Positions 16,676 through 25,664 of a stretch of 64,000 nucleotides of DNA are shown here, in pieces (position 1 is the stretch's first letter; every line of letters starts with the position of its first letter). The position numbers and the translations under genes are program-made. Source of the stretch: Bacillota bacterium (GTDB lineage Bacteria; Bacillota; Clostridia; Lachnospirales; Lachnospiraceae). The stretch is from assembly GCA_023437715.1 (NCBI GenBank), contig JAEZFK010000032.1, positions 62,001 to 126,000 on the forward strand. The letters are read 5' to 3'. The notes beneath the pieces are model-generated. The model saw nothing but the letters and a program-made list of their open reading frames with translations. It searched no databases and was not told where the DNA came from.

Positions 16676-17725
16676 ATGTTCATGAGGCTTATAAAGGAAG
16701 CTGCGGGAAGACGGCGGTCAGCCTGGGCGGCGGCTCTTATCTGCTGTGTCTCTTTGTCCTCCTGCCGGCAGTCAGCGGAAAGGCCGCCTATGCCTCTTCA
16801 GTCTGATCTGGTGGTTTACACGGTCCAGGAGGAAGGAATCTATGAGCCTGTGGTCAAGGAATTTGAGGAGAGGACCGGATTAAGCGTCAAGGTGGAAACC
16901 GGGTCCTCAAAGGAGCTTTTAAAGAAGTTAAGGGACGGGGGAGAAACGTGGGATGTGGTATTCGGCATCGGAACCGAGACCTTAGAAGAGGCAAAGGACC
17001 ACTGGCAGGCTTACGAAAGCCCGGAAATCCCTGCCATAGCCGGGGCATTCCGGTGCGAAGACCAGAAGTGGACCGGCTTTTCCGCCTGTCCACTGGTCAT
17101 CATGTACAATACCAATGTAGTGACATACCGGGAGGTTCCTACCGGCTGGGCCAGTCTTTTGGAGCCAAGATGGAAGGGTCGGGTGGCTTTCATGGATCCC
17201 CGCCTGTCGGACATTTATTCCTCAGCCCTGGCTGCGGCCGTCCATGGGTATAAGGGAGAGGGAGACTATATGGAGAGGCTGGTGGAGAACTTAGAATATG
17301 AGACTCTTCCCAGCTTATCGGAGGTGAATTCCGGTATTCTGGACGGCCGGTATTCCCTGGGGGTCACCATAGAGGGGACGGCCCAGGCCCTGCGCTCGGA
17401 GGGAGCGGATGTGGATTACATTTACCCGGAGGAGGGAACCTGGGTGCTGCCTGACGGTACGGCCATTGTAAACGGCTGCCCCCATCAGGAGGCGGCCAGG
17501 CGTTTTCTGGATTTTACGGCTATCAAGGATACCCAGAGGATTCTTGTTTCAGACTTAAACAGGCGTTCCGTCCGCATGGACGTAGAGCCTCTTCCCGGAC
17601 TTTCTCCTGTCAGCAGGCTTTTTGTGATTAACATGGATTTAAAGGAGCTGTCCCGGGAAAAGGAAGAGATTTTAAAACAGTGGAATGAGGTCTCTGTCCC
17701 TGAAAGAAGGGGGGATAGAAGATGA
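16676..17725 (+). CDS. Substrate-binding lipoprotein, probable sensor partner of the two-component system
   Basis: Lipid-anchored protein of 349 residues (347 if the second ATG is used). The signal peptide ends in lipobox LSSC, followed by a periplasmic-binding domain of the same class as the protein at 11094. Shared blocks include LVVYTVQEEGIYEPVVKEF, EPRWKGRVAF and VLPDGTAIVNGCPHQEAA. It is not next to permease genes; instead its last 4 bp overlap a histidine kinase gene. The likely role is to bind the ligand and pass the signal to the kinase. Substrate delivery to the shared importer is the alternative. Confidence 0.82.
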   Translation: MFMRLIKEAAGRRRSAWAAALICCVSLSSCRQSAERPPMPLQSDLVVYTVQEEGIYEPVVKEFEERTGLSVKVETGSSKELLKKLRDGGETWDVVFGIGTETLEEAKDHWQAYESPEIPAIAGAFRCEDQKWTGFSACPLVIMYNTNVVTYREVPTGWASLLEPRWKGRVAFMDPRLSDIYSSALAAAVHGYKGEGDYMERLVENLEYETLPSLSEVNSGILDGRYSLGVTIEGTAQALRSEGADVDYIYPEEGTWVLPDGTAIVNGCPHQEAARRFLDFTAIKDTQRILVSDLNRRSVRMDVEPLPGLSPVSRLFVINMDLKELSREKEEILKQWNEVSVPERRGDRR

Positions 17726-19440
17726 AATGGTACCGCAGGCTTTCATTTAAGGCAAGGGTGTTTCTGGGCTGTCTGCTGGTGGCCATAGTTCCCCTGACCT
17801 TTTCAAGCGTGGTGGTGACCAGGCTTTTTACCGTTTCCATTAACCGGCAGCTGGCGGTGGAGGGAAACCGGCAGCTGGACGAGGTAAGCAAAAAGCTTAC
17901 CCAGCTTCTGGAAAACTGCGGGAAAGCCTGTGAAGTCTTTACGGCGGACGGCTCCGCAGCCTGGGTCATGGTGGATAAGGATGCCATTGACATGCAGAAG
18001 GATTTGTACCTGTCCTTATATCAGGCGGTGCAGGAGGTGTACAGCAACGCCCGGTTCAGCATCTATGATTCTGGCGGAAAGCTCCGTTTTACAACGGATA
18101 CTTCCCCTAAAAACAGCTCCCTTCCTATTCACTGGGGGCTTTTAAAGAAGGTCCGGGAAGCGAAGGGGATCATTTACTACAGGACCGATCCCTATCTTCC
18201 GGGAACGGACAGAAACATTCTGATGCAGGGGGCCTACTCCCTGGAAAATTCCCATGGGGTCAGGACCGGGTACGTGGTCATGGACTTTTCCCGTGAAAAC
18301 TTTGACAATCTGCTGAACGGCTTTTATTCCTCCGGGGATACGCTTCTGGTGCTGGATTCCCACCAGCGGCCCCTTTACTGCTCCAGACCGGAATACGGAG
18401 AAGAGGAGATCAACGATATCATCCGCCATGGGGCGTCGGAACAGGACGGAGAAAAGGAAAAGGGAGTCCACACCAGGTATTTATGGACCAGGGAGCCTTC
18501 CCAGGGCTTCTATATCATTCTGAGGCGCTCCGCTCCCATCAGCGACGAGGCCATCCGCACCATGGGAACCGTAAGCATTCTTTTATCCGCTCTGGGGCTG
18601 GTTCTCTGCCTGCTGATCTCCGGAGCCCTGTCAAGGGGAATTGCCCAGCCGGTGAGCCAGCTGGATAAGGCCATGGCAAAGGTGAAGAAGGGGGATTTAT
18701 CCATCCGCATCCATACCAGCCGGCAGGATGAGCTGGGAAGGCTGACGGAAAGCTTTAACCAGATGACAGGAGATCTGCAGAAGTATTTGGAGGATACGGT
18801 ACAGAAGCAGAAGGACTTGAATAAGACCACCATCAAGCTGTACCAGACCCAGCTAAACCCCCATTTCCTTTATAATACCCTGGATACCATCAAATGGAAT
18901 GCCAGAATCAATCAGATCCCGGAAATTGCCATACTGGCGGAAAATCTGGCGGTGATTTTGAGGAAAAGCATTTCCAGCCGCCCCTTCATCACCCTGAGGG
19001 AGGAGCTGGAGACCATTGAAAGCTACATACAGATCCAGAAAATCCGGTTTACGGGACGTTTTCTCTACGAAACAGAGATCCCGGACCAGCTGGAGGACTG
19101 CATGGTGCCCCGGATGCTTTTGCAGCCCCTGGTGGAGAACGCCATCATCCACGGGCTGGATGGATGTGAGAACGGATATATCTGTATTTTTGCGGACCAG
19201 AAGGACGGGGTTTTAAGCATTTCCATCACAGACGACGGCTGCGGCATGGACCGGGAGATGGCGGACTGGATCAACAGCGACAATCCGGTGAAAAGGGAAG
19301 GGCACTTAGGGCTTTACAATGTGATCCGCATCCTGAAAATTTATTACGGACAGGAATACGGCATCAGGGCCGAGGTTACAAAGGAAGGAACCACCATCAC
19401 TTTAAGGCTGCCGGTTCAGAGGGAGGTAACGGATGTATAA
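17722..19440 (+). CDS. YesM-type sensor histidine kinase
   Basis: Membrane kinase of 572 residues. Membrane segment 1 (about residues 12-34) and segment 2 (about 285-305) bracket an extracellular domain of about 250 residues. Then come a HAMP domain, a short coiled coil and a kinase domain of the LytS/YesM class. The phosphorylated histidine is in NPHFLYNTLD near residue 380. The ATPase part shows the N-box VENAIIHGL near 471 and the glycine-rich DDGCGMDREM. The start overlaps the binding-protein gene by 4 nt (ATGA), and the end overlaps the regulator by 8 nt, giving a tight three-gene sensing operon. Confidence 0.93.
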   Translation: MKWYRRLSFKARVFLGCLLVAIVPLTFSSVVVTRLFTVSINRQLAVEGNRQLDEVSKKLTQLLENCGKACEVFTADGSAAWVMVDKDAIDMQKDLYLSLYQAVQEVYSNARFSIYDSGGKLRFTTDTSPKNSSLPIHWGLLKKVREAKGIIYYRTDPYLPGTDRNILMQGAYSLENSHGVRTGYVVMDFSRENFDNLLNGFYSSGDTLLVLDSHQRPLYCSRPEYGEEEINDIIRHGASEQDGEKEKGVHTRYLWTREPSQGFYIILRRSAPISDEAIRTMGTVSILLSALGLVLCLLISGALSRGIAQPVSQLDKAMAKVKKGDLSIRIHTSRQDELGRLTESFNQMTGDLQKYLEDTVQKQKDLNKTTIKLYQTQLNPHFLYNTLDTIKWNARINQIPEIAILAENLAVILRKSISSRPFITLREELETIESYIQIQKIRFTGRFLYETEIPDQLEDCMVPRMLLQPLVENAIIHGLDGCENGYICIFADQKDGVLSISITDDGCGMDREMADWINSDNPVKREGHLGLYNVIRILKIYYGQEYGIRAEVTKEGTTITLRLPVQREVTDV

Positions 19441-20197
19441 GGTCATTGTTGTGGAGGATGAGACAATGGTCCGCCGGGGGATCATTCTTACCATTAACTG
19501 GGCGGCCCTGGACTGTGTCATCGCGGGAGAGGCCGCCAACGGAGAGGAAGGAGCCCTGCTGGCGGAAAGGCTTTCCCCGGACATTATTGTGACGGATGTG
19601 AAGATGCCCCGCATGGATGGGGTGGAGATGATCACCAGGCTGCGGAAAGGGGGCTGCGGGGCCAGGTTTATTATTTTAACCGCCTACGGGGATTTTAAGT
19701 ACGCCCAGAGCGCCCTGCGCTTAGGGGTCAGCGATTACCTTTTAAAGCCCTTAAAGGATGGGGACTTGGAGCAGGCCATCCTGCATATTAAAAGCCAGAT
19801 GGAGCAGGGGACGGAAAAGGCGGAGGGAGAGACGGCGCCGCCGGTGCTCCGCTTTCAGGCGGATAAAAAATCCAAGAATAAATATGTGGATGAGGCCACC
19901 CGGTACATCCGGCTGCATTATAAGGAGGACATCACCATCAGCACGGTGGCGGAGTACTTGGAAATCAGCGAAGGATATCTGAGCCGGGTGTTAAAAAAGG
20001 AAACAGATTATACCTTTACCAGCTATCTCACCCTTTACCGGATGCAGGTAGCCATGTCTCTGTTAAAAGACTGCCGGGTCAAGGTCTATGAGGTGGCGGA
20101 TCAGGTAGGGTATTCGGATACGGCTTATTTCAGCGCCCAGTTCAAAAAGCTTCTTGGGGTATCTCCCTCGGAATACCAGGAGAGGTGCGGCAAGTGA
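19433..20197 (+). CDS. YesN-type response regulator (REC plus AraC HTH)
   Basis: Regulator of 254 residues. The receiver domain (1-120) has the acidic pair in VVEDE, the phosphoacceptor aspartate in VTDVKMPRMDG near residue 55 and a conserved lysine in LLKPLKDG. The last 100 residues are an AraC-type double HTH ending GYSDTAYFSAQFKKLLGVSP. The linker is short compared with many YesN proteins. It is co-translated with the kinase. The likely target is the importer operon promoter upstream of 11094, which has an inverted repeat and a poor -35; this is inference. Confidence 0.92.
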   Translation: MYKVIVVEDETMVRRGIILTINWAALDCVIAGEAANGEEGALLAERLSPDIIVTDVKMPRMDGVEMITRLRKGGCGARFIILTAYGDFKYAQSALRLGVSDYLLKPLKDGDLEQAILHIKSQMEQGTEKAEGETAPPVLRFQADKKSKNKYVDEATRYIRLHYKEDITISTVAEYLEISEGYLSRVLKKETDYTFTSYLTLYRMQVAMSLLKDCRVKVYEVADQVGYSDTAYFSAQFKKLLGVSPSEYQERCGK

Positions 20198-20285
20198 GAA
20201 AGGCCTCTTGTCATTTCCGGAAAATCGTGATAACCTAAGATGGTGTGGAATTATTTTCCATATAATAAAAAAAGGATTTGGGTAA

Positions 20286-21695
20286 ATGAGCAGTAAAAGA
20301 AATCATTCAGTCACGATGAGAAAAATCGTTTTTCTGGCGGCAGCTTTTTTGCTAGCCGGGACGACGACGGTACGGGCAGATGATTCCTCCAAATTCGTTC
20401 CCGGGACCAGGATAAACGGGGTCCTTGTAGGGGGAATGACGGTGGATGAAGCGAAAGTACAGATAGAAGGCTTTTACGGCAGGGAATACAAGCTTGCCAT
20501 CAAGGAAAGGGGAGGAGCGTCAGAGGTTTTAAAAGGGCGGGACATCGGCTATAAGGTTCTCATTACCGACGGCCTTTCTTCCGTCCTGGCCGGTCAGAAC
20601 GCTTCCGGGCGGGTGGCCGGACCTGCGGCAGACAACGCCCACGCCTTAAAAAGCCAGGTGAGCTATGACGAGGAAAAGCTGGAAGAAAAGCTGGGTTCTC
20701 TCTCCTGCATAAGCGGCGGGACGGTTGTGGCCACTGTGAACGCCCATATTTCGCCCTGGAAGCAGGGAGAGCCCTTTTCCATTGTCCCGGAGGTACAGGG
20801 AAACAGCGTAAATGCCGGGATTTTAAAGGAAAAGGTAAAGGAAGCCTTAAATAACGGACTTACGGAAATAAGCCTGGAGGAGTCCGGCTGCTACGATGCG
20901 GTTACCGTAACCTCAGAGGATCCGGGGCTGAAAGCCCGGTGTGAGGCCTTAAACCGCCTGGGGGAGATGACCGTCACCTACACCTTCGGGGACCGGTCGG
21001 AGGTCTTAAACGGGGAAGAAATCTGTTCCTGGGTCACAGGCATGACAGACGGGGTCATTGATGTGAACGTGGATAAGGCCGCAGCCTATGTGAAGTCCCT
21101 GGCGGACAAATACGATACGGCGGGAAAGCCCAGGCCTTTCCGGGCCGCAGATGGAAAGGATTTAAGCCTTTCCGGCTCTTATGGCTGGCGGATTGACCAG
21201 GCCGGGGAAACGGCGGCTCTGATTGCCGTAATACGGACCGGTCAGACCCAGGTGAGGGAGCCCCTTTACTCCCAAAAGGCGGCTGACCGGAACAATGACT
21301 GGGGAGGCACCTATGTGGAGGCTGATCTGGCGGGCCAGCATGTTTACATGTACAAGGATGGAGCCCTGGTATGGGATTCCCCCTGCGTAACAGGGGATGT
21401 TTCCAAAAACCGCACCACCCCGGAGGGCATTTACACCGTGGCCTACAAGCAGACGGACCGGGTTCTCCGGGGAGATAAAAAGGCGGACGGGACCTATGAA
21501 TATGAGAGCCATGTGAATTACTGGATGCCCTTTAACGGAGGCATCGGCTTTCATGACGCTGAATGGCGGAGCAAATTCGGCGGAGCAATTTATCAGACCA
21601 GCGGAAGCCACGGCTGTGTCAATCTTCCCCCGGAAAAGGCAAAGGTTCTTTACGGCCTGATTTATACAGGGATTCCTGTTGTCTGTCATTATTAA
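20286..21695 (+). CDS. L,D-transpeptidase (YkuD) with peptidoglycan-binding-type domain
   Basis: Exported cell-wall enzyme of 469 residues that forms 3-3 cross-links or anchors proteins to peptidoglycan. An N-terminal signal segment (residues 12-32, ending VRADD) leads into a repeated domain of the PG_binding_4 class. The C-terminal 120 residues are the YkuD catalytic domain with HDAEW and the active site SHGCVNLP, where the cysteine is residue 444. It is a paralog of the 567-residue enzyme at 26952. A possible -10 (TATAAT, 20261-20266) with a weak -35 precedes it, and a strong terminator follows. Confidence 0.92.
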   Translation: MSSKRNHSVTMRKIVFLAAAFLLAGTTTVRADDSSKFVPGTRINGVLVGGMTVDEAKVQIEGFYGREYKLAIKERGGASEVLKGRDIGYKVLITDGLSSVLAGQNASGRVAGPAADNAHALKSQVSYDEEKLEEKLGSLSCISGGTVVATVNAHISPWKQGEPFSIVPEVQGNSVNAGILKEKVKEALNNGLTEISLEESGCYDAVTVTSEDPGLKARCEALNRLGEMTVTYTFGDRSEVLNGEEICSWVTGMTDGVIDVNVDKAAAYVKSLADKYDTAGKPRPFRAADGKDLSLSGSYGWRIDQAGETAALIAVIRTGQTQVREPLYSQKAADRNNDWGGTYVEADLAGQHVYMYKDGALVWDSPCVTGDVSKNRTTPEGIYTVAYKQTDRVLRGDKKADGTYEYESHVNYWMPFNGGIGFHDAEWRSKFGGAIYQTSGSHGCVNLPPEKAKVLYGLIYTGIPVVCHY

Positions 21696-21707
21696 GGGCA
21701 GGTTTTA

Positions 21708-21755
21708 AAGAGGCTGTCTTGTCAATTGACCATGGATTGACAGGACAGCCTCTTT
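21708..21755 (+). terminator. Terminator of the first L,D-transpeptidase gene
   Basis: AGAGGCTGTC and GACAGCCTCT pair, with inner TTGTCAAT/ATTGACA pairing, around a short loop, followed by TTT. Confidence 0.8.
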
Positions 21756-21781
21756 GTGTTACATTCAGAGATAGATATAAT
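21754..21781 (+). promoter_or_regulatory. Possible promoter of the nucleoside salvage operon
   Basis: TATAAT (21776-21781) is a perfect -10. The hexamer TTGTGT (21754-21759) 16 bp upstream is a weak -35. A start near 21788 fits a GTG start codon at 21819. Confidence 0.35.
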
Positions 21782-21818
21782 TGGAAGGTTTATGGAAAAT
21801 TGGAAGGAGATGAAGCTT

Positions 21819-22562
21819 GTGGCTGAAATCATGCCTCACATTAAACTGTCAGAGGAACAGACGGTTCCCTATGCCCTGCTGCCGGGGGACCCGGCACGGC
21901 TGGACCGGATCGGGGCCTGCTTAACCGACGTGAGAGAGCTGGCCTACAACCGGGAATACCGGAGCCTTAGGGGGATTTATAAGGGAATTCCGGTGATGGC
22001 GGTATCCACGGGAATCGGAGGAGCATCGGCTGCCATTGCTGTGGAGGAGCTTTCCCGGATCGGGGTGAAGTCCATGATCCGCATCGGAAGCTGCGGAGCT
22101 CTTCAGAAAGGAATCGGGCTGGGAGATTTAATCCTGGTAAACGGTGCGGTGCGGGATGAGGGGGCGTCCGCTTCCTATGCCTATTCCATCTATCCCGCCA
22201 TTCCGGATACGGAGCTGCTGATAGCCTGCATGGAGGGAGCCAGGGAGCTGGGGGCCAAGGCCCACGTGGGGATCGCCAGAAGCCACGACAGCTTCTACAT
22301 TGACGAAGAGGAAGAGGTCTGCGCATACTGGCAGAAAAAGGGGGTTCTGGGCTCTGATATGGAAACAGCCGCCTTATTTGTGGTGGGAAGACTCAGGGGC
22401 GTAAAAACCGCGTCCATATTAAACACCGTGGTGGAGTATGAAGGGGACTTAGAGGAAAACATCAACAGCTATACCGATGGGGAATCCGCCATGATGAGGG
22501 GTGAGCAACTGGAGATTCTTACAGCGCTTGAAGCGTTTGTACGGATAAATCAAAAGTGTTAA
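21819..22562 (+). CDS. Nucleoside phosphorylase (uridine phosphorylase/PNP-I family)
   Basis: Cytoplasmic enzyme of 247 residues that splits a nucleoside with phosphate into base and ribose 1-phosphate. Family marks are LLPGDPARLDRI, the phosphate site MIRIGSCGALQ and the ribose-binding SDMETAALF. The GTG at 21819 is chosen because GGAAGGAG lies 9 nt upstream; ATGs at 21792 and 21810 have poorly spaced ribosome sites. The stop is followed by the ECF S-component gene after 14 nt. The operon ends with a NiaR-like regulator, so nicotinamide riboside is a plausible substrate beside uridine or purine nucleosides. Confidence 0.88.
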   Translation: MAEIMPHIKLSEEQTVPYALLPGDPARLDRIGACLTDVRELAYNREYRSLRGIYKGIPVMAVSTGIGGASAAIAVEELSRIGVKSMIRIGSCGALQKGIGLGDLILVNGAVRDEGASASYAYSIYPAIPDTELLIACMEGARELGAKAHVGIARSHDSFYIDEEEEVCAYWQKKGVLGSDMETAALFVVGRLRGVKTASILNTVVEYEGDLEENINSYTDGESAMMRGEQLEILTALEAFVRINQKC

Positions 22563-22576
22563 TGGAGGAAAATGAG

Positions 22577-23179
22577 ATGAACAATTTATTCAAAACCAAG
22601 TTGAATGCGGCCTGCTTCGTGCTGATCCCGGCCTGCATCGGAATCAACTACTTAGGGAAACTTTTTGCTTCCGTGTTAAAGCTTCCTCTCTGGCTGGATT
22701 CCATCGGCACCTGTATCGGAGGTATTCTGGGAGGGCCTATCATCGGCGGAATCTGCGGTGCGGCCAACAACTTAATCTATGGCTTTACCACCGGTGATTC
22801 CATCACTCTGGTATATGCCCTCACCAGCCTTGGAATCGGTGTTGTGGTGGGAATCATGGCAAGGCTTGGACGTATGAACGACCTTCCGGGAGCGCTTCTT
22901 ACGGCCTGTGCGGCAGGTCTTGCGGCTGTTGTGATCTCCACCCCCTTAAACATCATCTTCTGGGGAGGAACCACCGGCAATATTTGGGGAGACGCCGTCT
23001 TTGCATGGTCCCAGGCCGTAGGGCTTCCTGTGGCTCTTGGCTCTTTCCTCGATGAAGTCATCGTGGATGTGCCGGATAAGCTGGTCACCCTTTTGATCGT
23101 TTTTGCCATCATCAAGGGTCTTCCAAGGAAACTCACCTCTCTTTATGAGCTGGATGATGAAGTCACAAGCCTGGATTAA
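22577..23179 (+). CDS. ECF transporter S component (substrate-binding membrane subunit)
   Basis: Membrane protein of 200 residues with about six helices. It would bind the vitamin or nucleoside and dock on the EcfT-EcfA module encoded by the next two genes. Glycine-rich stretches GGILGGPIIGGICGAANNL and the helix LGIGVVVGIMARLGRM are typical of S components. The ATG at 22577 has GGAGG 8 nt upstream, and the upstream in-frame start overlaps the phosphorylase. The substrate is not readable from sequence. The context (nucleoside phosphorylase, NiaR-like regulator) points to nicotinamide riboside or niacin. Confidence 0.85.
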   Translation: MNNLFKTKLNAACFVLIPACIGINYLGKLFASVLKLPLWLDSIGTCIGGILGGPIIGGICGAANNLIYGFTTGDSITLVYALTSLGIGVVVGIMARLGRMNDLPGALLTACAAGLAAVVISTPLNIIFWGGTTGNIWGDAVFAWSQAVGLPVALGSFLDEVIVDVPDKLVTLLIVFAIIKGLPRKLTSLYELDDEVTSLD

Positions 23180-23202
23180 GGCAGGAAAGGCAGGATGAAC
23201 CG

Positions 23203-23976
23203 ATGAAAAGCATCAGCCTTTACGTGGACAGGGAAACCTATTTAACCCGTCTTCATCCCTTTGCAAAGCTGTTTTATATCCTGGCTGCCGTCAGCGTGCC
23301 CCTTATCGGGGGCGCGCTGTGGATGTACGGCCTGTTTCTGGCCATCAGTCTCTGTCTCCTGGTCAGCGGGAAGATCATAGGGAAAGTGTTTCCGCTGATC
23401 GCTTTTTCATTTACCATTATTATTACCATCTTCCTGATCCACGGTCTTTTCAACCAGAAAAATGAGACGGTTCTCTTTAATCTGGGGCCTGTGGCCTTTT
23501 ACCGGGAAGGGCTTCTCTATGCAGCCGGAATCGGCCTCAATATTTTAAATATGCTTCTGGCCTTTGCCACCTTTGTGCTGACCACCAGGCCTGCGGATCT
23601 GGTGGATGACTTAGAGCAGGCCGGCTTTTCCCCCAGGTTCGGCTATATGATAAGCTCTGTTTTCCAGATTATTCCCCAGATGATGGGGACCATGAATACC
23701 ATCATGGATGCCCAGAGAAGCCGGGGAATGGAGACGGAGGGGAGCCTGCTCATAAGGGCCAGGGCATTTATTCCCCTGATCTCCCCTGTGGTCAGCAGCT
23801 CCCTCATCAATACCAGGGAGAGGGCCATCGCCCTGGAGGTGCGGGGCTTTGATTCGAAAAATAAGAAAACCTTTTTAAGGGATCACAGATTAAACGGACG
23901 GGACAAGGCATTTATGCTTCTTATGGCAGTGCTGATTCTGGGCTCGGCCCTATGGAGGATTGCTGCATGGCTTTGA
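23203..23976 (+). CDS. ecfT: ECF transporter T component (EcfT)
   Basis: Membrane scaffold of 257 residues that joins the S component to the two ATPase domains. N-terminal helices are followed by a cytoplasmic coupling region. The two short Ala-Arg-Gly type motifs of EcfT appear as DAQRSRGMETEG near residue 170 and ALEVRGFDSKNK near 210. The gene is 23 nt after the S component, and its end overlaps the ATPase gene by 10 nt, so this is a dedicated, complete ECF transporter and not one that borrows a shared module. Confidence 0.9.
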   Translation: MKSISLYVDRETYLTRLHPFAKLFYILAAVSVPLIGGALWMYGLFLAISLCLLVSGKIIGKVFPLIAFSFTIIITIFLIHGLFNQKNETVLFNLGPVAFYREGLLYAAGIGLNILNMLLAFATFVLTTRPADLVDDLEQAGFSPRFGYMISSVFQIIPQMMGTMNTIMDAQRSRGMETEGSLLIRARAFIPLISPVVSSSLINTRERAIALEVRGFDSKNKKTFLRDHRLNGRDKAFMLLMAVLILGSALWRIAAWL

Positions 23977-25658
23977 TTGAAGTGAAAAATTTAAAATACC
24001 GGTATCCCCATACGAAGAATCTGGCCCTTGACGGCATTGAATTTGAAGTGGAAAAGGGGCAGTTTATCGGGATTGTAGGTGAGAACAAGGCGGGAAAGAG
24101 CACCTTGTGCCAGGCCTTTGCAGGGCTGGTTCCAACCATGTTCCGGGGAGCCTACGGAGGAAAGCTTCTCATTAACGGGGCGGAAGCGGCCCAGACTCCC
24201 ATTGCAGAGCTCTGCCAGACCGTGGGTCTGGTATTCCAGAACCCCTTTAACCAGCTGTCGGGCGCAAAGGAAACGGTTTTTGAGGAAATCGCCTTTGGGC
24301 TGCAGAACTTAGGCATCCCCCGGGAAGAAATCTATGAGCGGGTGGAAAAGAATTTAAAGCTTCTGGACATAGAGGAATACAGGGACCGGAACCCCTTTGA
24401 CTTATCGGGAGGACAGACCCAGAGAGTGGCCATTGCCAGCATACTGGCCATGGAGCCGGAAGTCATTGTGCTGGATGAGCCCACCTCCCAGCTGGACCCT
24501 CAGGGAAGCGAGGAAGTGTTCCGGGTGGTTGAAAAGCTGGCGAAGGCGGGAATTACCATTATCATGGTGGAGCACAAGATGGAAAAGATGGCTTCCTACT
24601 GCCATAAGATTCTCCTGCTCCATCAGGGAAAGCAGGTGGCCTATGACACGCCGGAGAGGATTTTTTCCAGAGATGATTTGGAGGAGCTGGGCGTGAAGCC
24701 TCCTGTCTATACCCAAGTGTGCAAAGCCCTTGGGGTATGCAGAAGGGAAAGGGAAGAAAGGCTTTATCCTGTGACCCTTGAGCAGACCCGGAGCCTAAAG
24801 CACCAGTTCCCGGAAACCCTATCCGGCAGACCTTCCACAGAGGAGAGGAAAGAAAGAGCACAGGAAATCTTTTGCATTGAGCATCTGGGCTTTCATTATC
24901 TGCCAGGGGTTCCGGTAATGGAGGATTTAAACCTTTGCCTTGACAACAGGCCTACGGCCATTATCGGGCAGAACGGAGCGGGTAAGACCACCCTTGTAAA
25001 GCTTTTAAAGGGCCTCTTAAAGCCTCAGGACGGGCGCATTCTGTTTGAGGATGAGGATATCTCCAAAAAGACCGTGGCCCAGCTTGCCGGCCGGGTAGGC
25101 TATGTGTTCCAGAATCCCGATGACCAGATCTTTAAAAACAAGGTGCTGGATGAGGTCATGGTGGGCCCCTTAAACATCGGCATGAGCCGTGAAGAAGCCA
25201 AAAACCGGGCGGAGGAAGCTCTTGAGATGGCGGGACTTCTTTCCGCCGCAGAGGAAAACCCCTATGACCTGGACTTATCTGAGAGAAAAATGGTGGCAAT
25301 CGCTTCCGTGGTTGCCATGGACCCCAGGGTGCTGATCTTAGACGAGCCCACCATTGCCCAGGATGCAAAGGGAAAGGCCCTGCTGGGGGCGATCATCCGC
25401 TCCTTAAGCGAAAAGGGGAAATTTGTCCTTGCCATCCTTCATGACATGGATTTTGTGGCCGAATATTTTGACCGGGTCATTATCATGGCTCACGGAAAGG
25501 TGCTGGCGGACGGACCGGGGGAAAAGGTGTTTTATGAGAAAGAAAGCCTTTTAAAGGCCCGCCTGGAGCAGCCCCATACCGCAAGGCTGTGCGGGCTTCT
25601 GGGCTATGAAGGCGCATTTTTAACGGCAGAAGATATTAAGAGTGAAGGCAGGTTATAA
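23967..25658 (+). CDS. ECF transporter ATPase, fused EcfA-EcfA' in one chain
   Basis: Cytoplasmic protein of 563 residues with two ABC ATPase domains. Domain 1 has Walker A GENKAGKST, signature LSGGQTQRVAIAS and Walker B VIVLDEPTSQLD. Domain 2 has Walker A GQNGAGKTT near residue 334 and Walker B VLILDEPTIAQD. In domain 2 the signature is LSERKMVAIAS in place of LSGGQ, so one of the two ATP sites is built from a non-canonical signature. The ATG at 23967 has GGAGG 8 nt upstream; an ATG five codons earlier is less well placed. Confidence 0.92.
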   Translation: MALIEVKNLKYRYPHTKNLALDGIEFEVEKGQFIGIVGENKAGKSTLCQAFAGLVPTMFRGAYGGKLLINGAEAAQTPIAELCQTVGLVFQNPFNQLSGAKETVFEEIAFGLQNLGIPREEIYERVEKNLKLLDIEEYRDRNPFDLSGGQTQRVAIASILAMEPEVIVLDEPTSQLDPQGSEEVFRVVEKLAKAGITIIMVEHKMEKMASYCHKILLLHQGKQVAYDTPERIFSRDDLEELGVKPPVYTQVCKALGVCRREREERLYPVTLEQTRSLKHQFPETLSGRPSTEERKERAQEIFCIEHLGFHYLPGVPVMEDLNLCLDNRPTAIIGQNGAGKTTLVKLLKGLLKPQDGRILFEDEDISKKTVAQLAGRVGYVFQNPDDQIFKNKVLDEVMVGPLNIGMSREEAKNRAEEALEMAGLLSAAEENPYDLDLSERKMVAIASVVAMDPRVLILDEPTIAQDAKGKALLGAIIRSLSEKGKFVLAILHDMDFVAEYFDRVIIMAHGKVLADGPGEKVFYEKESLLKARLEQPHTARLCGLLGYEGAFLTAEDIKSEGRL

Positions 25659-25664
25659 CAGAAC

